This document shows, in pieces, positions 56,569-64,000 of a stretch of DNA of 64,000 bases (the first letter of the stretch is position 1; each line of letters begins with the position of its first letter). The translations under genes and the position numbers were made by a program. Source of the stretch: Blastobasis lacticolella (Eukaryota > Arthropoda > Insecta > Lepidoptera > Blastobasidae); NCBI GenBank assembly GCA_905147135.1, contig LR990044.1, forward strand, positions 10,606,122 to 10,670,121, read 5' to 3'. The notes beneath the pieces are model-generated. The model did not search any database and was not told the DNA's origin. It saw nothing but the letters and a program-made list of their open reading frames with translations.

Positions 56569-59500
56569 ATGGCAAGGAAAAATAAAAGTAAGGTTTTCTC
56601 AGCGGCACCCCTTTCCACACTTCGAGTGGACTTTTGTAATATCAGGGGTCAACACTGGTCAACACTTCAATCTGAACGCCGTACATCACCACCTAGAGAC
56701 GGCGAAGCCCGCCTTACTTTTCCTGACGGAAACACAGATATCACCTCCGGCTGACATTTCGTATCTCCACTATCCTGGATACAAGTTGGAACACAGGTTT
56801 TTACCTCGCGCTGGTGTGTGCCTATTCGTCAGAGGTGATATCTGCTGTCGACGTCTTAATGCCATAGAACTAAATGATGAATCTGTGGTATGGGTGTGCG
56901 TAGAACAGGGGGGTCTATCCCGTGTCTACGCATGCCTATACAACAACCGTCACGGCGTAGGTGAGACAAATTGGTTTTTCGAGCACATACAATGCGCTAC
57001 CGACAAAGTCTTTGAGCGGTATCCTTCAGCCGAGTTGGTAGTCCTAGGAGACTTTTACGGTCACCACACTGAGTGCCTAGGGTCAAGCCGTCCTACTAAC
57101 CCGGCCGGGAGGTCTGCCCATGAATTTTCTCTGGCCCATGGTACACGCAACTGGTGTCAGAACCCACCTACTTACCGGATGTTGTGGGCCGTGAACCCTC
57201 TTTATTAGACCTTCCGCTCACCACCCACCCAGACGGTTATCAGATGTCCGTCGATGCCCCTCTTGGGAGATCAGACCACTGCCTGGTCCGTTTTGAGACG
57301 CCTTGCTATACCCGAACGGGCTCGCCTCAGAGGGTCACGCAAGGTATGGCATTATGGTTCAGCAGACTGGGATGGATTGTGAGAATTCTTCGCGTCGTAC
57401 CCATGGACACAGCTTTGCTTCTCCTCAAATGACACCAACATCTGTGCTGCTGCTGTAGCTGATGTCATACTGCAGGGAATGGAGTGTTTTATTCCGTCCT
57501 CTGTAGTCCGTCTCGGCGGCAAGAGTCAGCCCTGGTACGACAGGCCTAGTTCTGAGGCAACTCGTCTCAAGCAGGATGCTTTTCGTGCCTGGACAGTGGC
57601 TCGGGCCCAGAAGGACCCTAACACCCACATTTTGAGGAAAAAGTACAACGCTGTATCGAGGTCTACAAAGAGGGTGTTGGCCAGAGCAAAATTTAAATTC
57701 ATCGGCGGAATTGGGGAGAAACTAATCAGCTGCCCCTCTGGGAGCCGTGCTTTTTGGTCTCTCTCCAAAGCTGTTGAGGGGAACTTTTGTCGGACCTGCG
57801 CAAGCCGGATGACCAATTAGCCCACACAGCAAAGGAGAAAGCTGATCTCTTGGAAAATCTCTTTGCTCATAACTCAACTCTGGATGATGGGGGAGCTGCA
57901 CCGCCTACCATCTCACGGTGTGAGGGCATCATGCCCGAGGTTCGTTTTACCCAAAAAATCATAAGACGTGTGCTTCTCTCCCTAGACATTCGGAAGTCCA
58001 GTGGACCTGATGGCATTCCGACTATCGTTCTCAAAAAGTGTGCTCCCGAGTTGTCTCCCGTGTTAATGCGCCTATTCAAGCTTTCCTACACCTCTTCTTC
58101 GTGGAAGCTAGCCCTTGTGCATCCGATACCCAAGAAGGGTGATAATTCAGACCCATCAAATTACAGGCCTATAGCGGTAACCTCTTTGCTCTCTAAGGTG
58201 ATGGAGTGGGTTATCAATATCCAGCTCCTCGGATACCTAGAGTACCACCAGCTGATCAGTGACCGTCAATATGGCTTTCGCCATGGTCGCTCAGCCGGTG
58301 ACCTTCTCGTGTACCTAACACACCGGTGGGCTGAGGCCGTCGAGAGCAAGGGGGAGGCTCTGGCTGTCAGTCTTGATATAGCCAAGGCATTTGATCGAGT
58401 CTGGCACAGGGCACTGCTAACAAAACTTCCGAAGTACGGTATCCCGAGGGGCTCTGCAATTGGGTATCCAGCTTTCTGTCTGGAGGGAGCATCCAAGTCG
58501 TTGTCGACGGATGCTGCTCCGATACCAAGACCATTAATGCTGGAGTACCCCAAGGTTCAGTGCTATCTCCCACGCTGTTTCTTCTGTATATCAATGATAT
58601 GCTGAATATTTCCAGTATTCACTGCTATGCAGATGTACTGGAGATGCTCGTTATACTGGCCGCGCGAATATCCCTCGTTCCGTGGTGTCGGAAAGCCGAA
58701 TAAGACTTGTGTCAGAGATTGAACACTCCTTGGAGCAAGTTGCTCACTGGGGCAGACTGAACCTGCTGGAATTCAACCCCTCAAAGACACAGGTCTGCGC
58801 ATTTTCTGCCAAAAAGGATCCTTTTCTCATGGTGCCGCAGTTCCAAGGAACACTCCTTTCCATCTCAAATAGTATCGGGATCCTTGGTGTCGACATATCG
58901 GATAGCGTGCGATTCCGGAGTCACCTAGAAGGTAAGGCCAAACTGGCTTCGAAAAAGCTTGGAGTGCTTAACCGGTCCAAGCGATACTTCACCCCGGGGC
59001 AGCGCCTGCTGCTGTACAAGGCGCAGGTGCGGCCTCATATGGAGTATTGTTCCCATCTTTGGGCCGGCGAAACTGCCGACCTGCTTAATCCTCTGGACTC
59101 CGTACAGAGACGTGCCGTTCGAATTGTCGACGATCCCATACAAACAAGCAAGTTCGAACCATTGACTAACCGAAGGGACTTTGGCTCCCTGTGTGTGTTC
59201 TACCGGCTGTTCAATGGGGAGTGTTCCGAGGAACTTTTCGATCTGGTGCCCACAGCACAATTCCGCCATCGCACCACCCGCCGTGGGCTGGGTACTCATC
59301 CCCACTACGTAGACCCTCTGTTGGTCACCACGCGAAGGTTTGAAAGAACGATTCTCGCTCGTACGATTCGGATGTGGAATGAGCTCCCAGCCACAGTGTT
59401 TCCTTTGGACTATGACATGGGATCGTTCAAGAGGTATATTAGAGGTCTCTTCAGAGGCGGGCAACGCATTGGTGACTCCCCTGGTGTTGCTGATGTCCGT

Positions 59501-59575
59501 AGGCGGCGGTGACCACTTTCCATCAGGTGGCCCGCATGCCTGTTTGTCTGCCGGATAACATAAAAAAAATATATC
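56569..59575 (+). mobile_element. jockey/CR1-like LINE, long but frame-broken
   Basis: Plus-strand element covering nearly all of ORF2. The APE-type endonuclease begins with VDFCNIRG; GDFYGHHTE and SDHCLV (57271 on) follow. The reverse transcriptase shows SSGPDGIPTIVL, HPIPKKGD, NYRPIAVTSLLSKV, QYGFRHGRSAGDLLVYLTH and LDIAKAFDRVWHRALL. The YADD box is damaged: YAD at 58626-58634 runs into a small deletion. The C-terminal KKLGVLNRSKRYFTPGQRLL and YCSHLWAGE segments follow, then the GVADV end. Frame breaks lie near 56755, 57155, 57430, 57800, 58455 and 58640. The 3' end is A-rich. ORF1 is not seen. Inactive. Confidence 0.87.
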
Positions 59576-59581
59576 AGGAAA

Positions 59582-59755
59582 GAGATTCCGCAGGAAGCTC
59601 ACGAAATGGTGGCTTGACGACATCACCGAGTCGGGTGTGAGAGTCAAGACGTGAGGATGCTTAAGACCGGGTGAAGTGGTGGAAAAAAAGTAGGAAGAAA
59701 ACGGTAAGTTGCCAGAAGCCGATTGACCGCCCGGATCATGATGATGATTGTATGT
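59582..59755 (+). mobile_element. LINE C-terminal fragment
   Basis: Plus-strand fragment reading FRRKLTKWWLDDITESGV, then an AKW-like end and a run of ATGATGATG. Member of the 5163 and 61138 family. It ends just upstream of the splice acceptor of the exon at 59778. Confidence 0.55.
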
Positions 59756-59777
59756 ATAAACCTAACTCTTGTTTCAG

Positions 59778-60399
59778 GCGAATGACGATTATGAGTGCTG
59801 TTCCGACAAATGTTTCTGGGACTTATGTGATCCCCACACCAGCGTTGAAAGCTTCACCACGAATAATAATAATAACGGTAAGCACAAAACTTAATCCTTT
59901 TGGTTCTCAAGCAAGAGTAAGTCCATCAGGGCTACCCCCTAACACTTTACGATAGCATTAGTGATAGCTTTACGACTTCATCTCACTCGTTCCATTTGCA
60001 ACATCTCAGAATCGTATTTCGCGCTCTAGCGAGATGGCAAGTTATAAGTAACAGCATTCTAGTTAAGCGGGCGGGTCCCTGACATATCCAGGGTTTAGGT
60101 TAGAGAGAGATCTCTCTCATAGAAACTGACTTTAAGAGATGTAGAAAATATTAGATATGACTAAGACGCTGCTCAGATGCTGCTCGCAAGATGGTCATCT
60201 GTAGTTACCCAGATATTCAATAATAAACTAATAATAATATCTGAGCTATTTTGTCTGAGCTAAATGCTAAATAAATACCTTTTTATTTTTATTTATTTAT
60301 TTTATTATTTATCTGTACGTTATTTCAGTGATAACTTCACAGCCCAGAAGAGCTCGTGTGACCTTGCAGAATTCCTCAATTAACAATACTGTGTATTAA
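59778..60399 (+). CDS. terminal exons of a cysteine-rich protein gene
   Basis: Two exons inferred from splice signals and open frame. The first, 59778-59877, follows a branch-like cctaac and the acceptor cttgtttcag and ends at gtaagc. The second, 60329-60399, follows gtacgttatttcag and ends at TAA (60397-60399). Joined in frame they encode a stretch with NDDYECCSDKCFWDLCDP (C, C, C, C in C-C-x3-C-x4-C spacing), then an asparagine run, then QPRRARVTLQNSS ending NNTVY. The Cys spacing resembles the second half of a small disulphide-knot fold, which is inference. The 5' exons were not found; a LINE sits just upstream in the same intron. The other frame of the first exon is also open but stops at once after the junction. 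No family assigned. Confidence 0.5.
59878..60328 (+). other. intron of the cysteine-rich gene
   Basis: AT-rich GT-AG intron of 451 bp, with no recognisable element. The T-rich run near 60270-60320 precedes the acceptor. Confidence 0.4.
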
Positions 60400-60690
60400 A
60401 TTATTCAAGAAGGTTAAATCCCATCCTTGAAATGTCTATTAGTACCTAAAGCAGTAAAGCTTGACTAGGAAAAGAACTGAGGGACTATGACACATTGCGA
60501 AAAAATAAGTGTTGTTACTAAAATTATTTTACAAGTGGAAATATAACTTGACACTATTAAATAGTTTTAAGTATCTTTCTACTTGCTTATATTTACTACT
60601 GGCCGCCCCTATGTGATTACAGTGCACTTTCTTATTTGTCGGTTTGAACCTGAAATGGATACAATAATTTTGTCATCTATTTCATTCTAT
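60400..60690. other. presumed 3' flank of the cysteine-rich gene
   Basis: AT-rich; a possible attaaa signal overlaps the stop (about 60395). Nothing else. Confidence 0.3.
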
Positions 60691-60950
60691 TTACTTTTCG
60701 TCAAGTAGCTTCAAATCTTCTGCTTGCCCGCTATACTTGGTATCTTGACATTCAAATATGATGTGTTTTATTGTCTGCTCCGCATATCCACTCTGGCACT
60801 CCGTTGACTCGCACCAACCCCATTTGTGACATACTCGTAGATACGCATAGTTTCCGACGCCCGTTCTTACCCGGTTCAACAGACACCAGTCGCGCCATGA
60901 TTCTTTAAATCCTGCTGGGTGCTGTTTTACGTTCAGCCTGAAAGGAGCCC
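60691..60950 (-). pseudogene. LINE C-terminal zinc-knuckle fragment
   Basis: A minus-strand frame reads MNRVRTGVGNYAYLRVCHKW, then a C-x5-C stretch, then TIKHIIFECQD. The layout 'LNRFRTG...C-x-W...C...C...HI-F-C' is that of the C-terminal cysteine-histidine region of R1/jockey-group LINE proteins. Only about 60 codons remain. Confidence 0.55.
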
Positions 60951-61058
60951 TCTACCCCCACTCGGCAGTCAAAGCGTCAGAGAGGTCGTCCTTAGGTACT
61001 GCACTGTGAAATCGGAGGGCCTATAGCACCCGGGAGACATTTTATCGAGGGCCTGATG

Positions 61059-61148
61059 CTCCTTGGTCTTATTTGCGATATCCCTCATGCCTCACATTCA
61101 TCACTGATGAAGGATATCATGAGGGATATCGCAAATAAGACCGAGGAG
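61059..61148. repeat. 31-bp inverted repeat at a LINE junction
   Basis: 61059-61089 and 61118-61148 are complementary with one mismatch and enclose 28 bp. The right arm continues into LINE coding sequence; the left arm is its inverted duplicate. Confidence 0.85.
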
Positions 61149-61395
61149 GCTCGTCTGCGCTGGTTTGGTCACGTTTTACGTACGCCTCAGGGATACGTGG
61201 TAAATAGGTGCTTGAATCTGCCGGTATCAGGAAAGAGGTCCCGTGGTCTACCCTAGAAACCATGGATTGACATCGCTGAGTCAGATGCGAGAGCCAACGG
61301 CATAAGATGCGAGAATGCCGAAGACCGGGCGAAGTGGAGAAGAATGAGTAGGAAAGCGGACCCTGGCAGAGGCCGGGATAAGCGCTAGGACAATA
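61118..61395 (+). mobile_element. 5'-truncated LINE C-terminal fragment
   Basis: A plus-strand frame reads NKTEEARLRWFGHVLRTPQG, then NRCLNLPVSGKRSRGLP to a TAG, then ESDARAN, AEDRAKWRRMSRKAD and a tail GGGATAAGCGCTAGGAC. Same family as the 11151-11322 insertion. Interrupted by a stop, so non-functional. Confidence 0.75.
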
Positions 61396-62509
61396 GCCCG
61401 GTATCTTTACCGGATTACAGAATACGTACTACTTGCTTCCGGTGGTGCTACGTACAAGCAGAATCACTCTGGTAAAACCGATGAGGAAAGAAACTCCTTT
61501 TAAAAGGACAGAGCATACAGTCAAGTAACGCGTGTTTACTTAATATGCCTGCAATAGAAAATGGCTGACGGTTGTGCCCAAAAAGAACTAGCCTAAGAAC
61601 TAGAATTCCCTAGCATCATAGCAAAAAATATCCAAATCAGCAAGCTCATGGCCTGTCATCGCCACATAAATTGATACATAGGGCCTGTCCTCTTTACGAA
61701 GTAAGGAGTTTCTTTTGTCACTGTATAAAACGCAGAATTAGCACCCTCTTCGACAGGTCACCTACAGGTCGAGATTTAACAACTAAACAAGAATAGCAGG
61801 CAACCTTTATCTATGTAATTATTATAATTCACCTTTTAATTTGTTGCAATGGCCTCGGCTATGTGTCGCGAATTTCGTTACCATATCTACGTTTGTCACG
61901 CACGTGTGTTGGTGCGTGGCTAAACGCTTCATGCTAATGCAATTTACGCACGAATTAAAAGGCAAAGTATAATCGGTGCAGTATTTTAGTTGTGTTTCAA
62001 TAGAAGAGATAAATAAATTAACGCGATCGTGGCATTGTCTTTTGTTTAATATAGTGGATGTTGGCGCCTAGTCATTTCTTGTTTTGTGGTTTTGGCTGTT
62101 TCTATTGAAACGTACTTTACAACATGCTCTTACAACATACAATTTCAAGGTCTTATAAATTGTTATTTAAAATACTTAACAGTTTGAAATGCCCACTTCA
62201 TGATCAAGTGATCAGATACAGATCAACCAACTTTTCTGTGAGCAATTTGTCGCAACCGTCGCATTGAAACGTATCAAATAGCAGTTTCATCCAGCATTCA
62301 TCCCCACTCAATTAGTTTTACGTGTATGCTGTAGTAACTCATTTTCTCATAGTTCTTGTCCTTTGAAACTTTGTAAGGCCTTCCTTACAAACCAGCTGAA
62401 TATATATCTGCTAGTTGACAGCTTGGACCCCTCAGCACAAATAATTATTGACAACAGACAAGCATCTCGCTACGACGTGGTAATGAAACTTTAACCTTAT
62501 AAAATTTGA
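61396..62509. other. no gene recognised
   Basis: AT-rich DNA lying between the LINE fragment and the ALKBH1 3' end. No frame or repeat named. Confidence 0.35.
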
Positions 62510-62515
62510 TTTATT
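62510..62515 (-). terminator. poly(A) signal AATAAA for ALKBH1
   Basis: AATAAA on the minus strand, about 48 bases past the TAA stop. Confidence 0.5.
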
Positions 62516-62562
62516 GTAACAAAAATAAATACTCAATCGGCAACTTTCTACTAAAAGTGCTA

Positions 62563-63814
62563 TTATAAGCACATTTGACTTTCATTTAACACTTGCCGTA
62601 CATTCATATTTATTCTACATTCACTCACATAAGAGTTGAAAGCAGCCCATTCTGAGTCTTTTACGTTTGTGTTAAAGTCATTTATGAATTTATTTTGATC
62701 TTTGATATACTTGAAATTTGTTGATTCACTAACGCATACAGTTTCAACATTTTCATTCCATGAGGAAAATGAAGAGTGTAGTATTTTAGGCACTGCATGG
62801 TAACATAGCCGTGCCTCTTTGGACATGACAATAATATCCCCACTGTCGAGTTGAATAGCTGACGGTTCTATGGATTTGCTTCTGCCACCAATGAGAAATA
62901 TTGCAGATTGTCCAAAACTGAAATAAGAGAAAACAGATTAAACAATATTTGTATTGACATGTGTTTGTAAGGTGTGTCGCGACATACACTGCTCGCGTAA
63001 CACCTCGCGTAAATGAGTAGGTACATGTCTCAGCCCAAGCCATGCTCAGCTCAAGACAGCAGCTTTTAGTCTCACATAGTATGGGCGTGAACCGAGCGTC
63101 GCTCGTACCTGTGTGGTTAGCTGGCGGTTGAATAGCCTGGCATATAAGACTTCGCGACCGCAAGCTCCCTCTAATACCCAGCAAAAGTACCCTAAATCAT
63201 TAATGTAAATGTTGATGAATGTGAAAAAAGGAAGCAAAAGGATTTTGGCAGGACCATAACAAAAGAATTCTGCTTACCCCTTTGGGGAATTGGTTTAATG
63301 ATATTTAATGTAGGCCATGTGGTGTCTGGCTGAGTAGAATAATGCCAACCCACCAACCAACAGTGGGTGTCGTACAAGGTGAATAATGTTCTAGAGACAA
63401 AAGATCTAGTCTGCGTAGGCTGGAAAATGGGCAGCAGCATTTTCCATAGTGATATTTATAACACTGCGATCGCCATCCTGCCTGCCAAGAGTGGAGATTA
63501 TGGCAATAACCTCCCCATTCGTGGGAGAGGCCCTAAATCCTGCAGTGGATATTTAAAGTAGTAAGGACTGTTATGGGCCTTTGATGATAAAGTTTATAAA
63601 CATGGCATACATATACTTGCCTAAAAGAAAACAGAGGTGCATCCAAGTTGACTTCAGAATGGTCAGTGTGGGGTGAGAGAGTTGAATTTATGTGATAATA
63701 GTTCACTATTGCAGCCTGAGGTCTAAAGGAGCCGAATCCAAGACACAAGGCCACCACATCTGTGAGTTCAGCAAGATCCTCTGGAAACTTGGTCTTGTTA
63801 TCTTCACTGTATAC
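62563..63814 (-). CDS. ALKBH1, last two exons
   Basis: Fe(II)/2-oxoglutarate-dependent dioxygenase of the AlkB family; ALKBH1 is known to demethylate tRNA (m1A) and oxidise mitochondrial tRNA, with DNA also proposed. Exons 63814-63621 and 62917-62563 were defined by frame. The 5' exons lie beyond the window. The first gives LGFGSFRPQAAIVNYYHINS and the iron-binding PHTDHSE (H-x-D). The second gives FGQSAIFLIGG, then GDIIVMS, RLCYHAVPKIL with the distal histidine, and RINMNVRQ, the R-x-N-x3-R 2-oxoglutarate motif. The order and lengths match ALKBH1 and no key residue is missing. The intron starts with GC rather than GT (see findings) and carries an RTE-derived element. Stop TAA at 62565-62563. 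Confidence 0.92.
63313..63588 (+). mobile_element. RTE-derived chimeric non-autonomous element, copy 3, in ALKBH1 intron
   Basis: Shares the head blocks (gtggtgtctgg, gtgggtgtcgtacaaggtga, ctggaaaatgggcagcagca, gtggagattatggcaataac) and the tail (ctgttatgggc, gatgat) with 42383-42638 and 49570-49819. An 18-bp extra block splits the cctgcagtgg/actgttatgg junction. No clear target duplication. It lies antisense to the gene. Confidence 0.82.
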
Positions 63815-64000
63815 CTGAAAACATTACCATATAACATATTTAGAAAAATCACTTCACTATGTTGGTATAGAACATTGCTACTACATAATATGGTATATGT
63901 AGTTATGCAATTGTGATTGACAGTGGTGGATCTATTATTTTTGTTTGGGGGCAAGGGCTTAGCTGTACCGGGCCAGTTTTGAATAGTGTAGAGGTGAATT
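63815..64000 (-). other. ALKBH1 upstream intron, partial
   Basis: Begins (minus strand) before the acceptor reading catattt...aatgttttcag at 63815. No further exon is visible to the end of the window. Confidence 0.55.

Noticed and set aside
58925..59647. 240-codon minus-strand open frame
   Set aside because: Antisense to the plus-strand LINE reverse transcriptase C-terminus.

Overview
This window is nuclear DNA of an insect, almost certainly a moth or butterfly (Lepidoptera). Host genes are sparse, with GT-AG introns. Much of the rest is a patchwork of lepidopteran-type repeats: tRNA-headed SINEs, RTE- and jockey/CR1-like LINE pieces, hAT-like and other small inverted-repeat elements, and short dispersed AT-rich repeats. 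Nothing bacterial, viral or CRISPR-like is present.

Layout: (1) 1.6-15.8 kb holds two tandem, same-strand (minus) paralogues of a four-exon MFS sugar transporter of the Tret1/SLC2-like type. Exon lengths (36, 142, 146, 1113 bp) are identical in both, and each predicts 478 residues. The duplicated unit includes about 0.7 kb of 3' and about 1 kb of 5' flank, so the two copies date the transposon insertions each acquired later. Between them lie a broken LINE, a DIRS-like remnant and a LINE tail with a perfect 15-bp target duplication. (2) 18.1-21.3 kb is a structurally complete RTE-type LINE on the minus strand, bounded by 10-bp duplications and broken only by one in-frame TAA. (3) 21.5-25 kb is repeat-rich: a Harbinger-like coding scrap, a 104-bp tandem array, GC palindromes and a hairpin. 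(4) 26.5-27.3 kb is a single-exon short-chain dehydrogenase gene on the minus strand. (5) 28-54 kb is a gene-poor stretch of unique AT-rich DNA with a few GC-richer islands and many small mobile elements, several with clear target-site duplications. (6) 55-59.6 kb holds two broken LINEs in opposite orientation. (7) 59.78-60.40 kb holds what look like the last two coding exons of a plus-strand gene for a cysteine-rich protein. (8) 62.56-63.81 kb holds the last two exons of ALKBH1 on the minus strand, with an intron that appears to be GC-AG.

The host genes do not form a pathway. The transporters would move sugar across a membrane, the dehydrogenase is a cytosolic NAD(P)-dependent oxidoreductase, and ALKBH1 is an Fe(II)/2-oxoglutarate nucleic-acid dioxygenase. 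The gene-poor stretch could be intron or regulatory DNA of the cysteine-rich gene or of a neighbour; this is inference.

The most distinctive observation is a family of roughly 250-bp elements that join the 5' head and the 3' tail of an RTE LINE with everything between removed. Three copies are seen, two with perfect 11-bp duplications. I did not find a convincing wholly new biological system. All calls come from reading the sequence; no database was searched.
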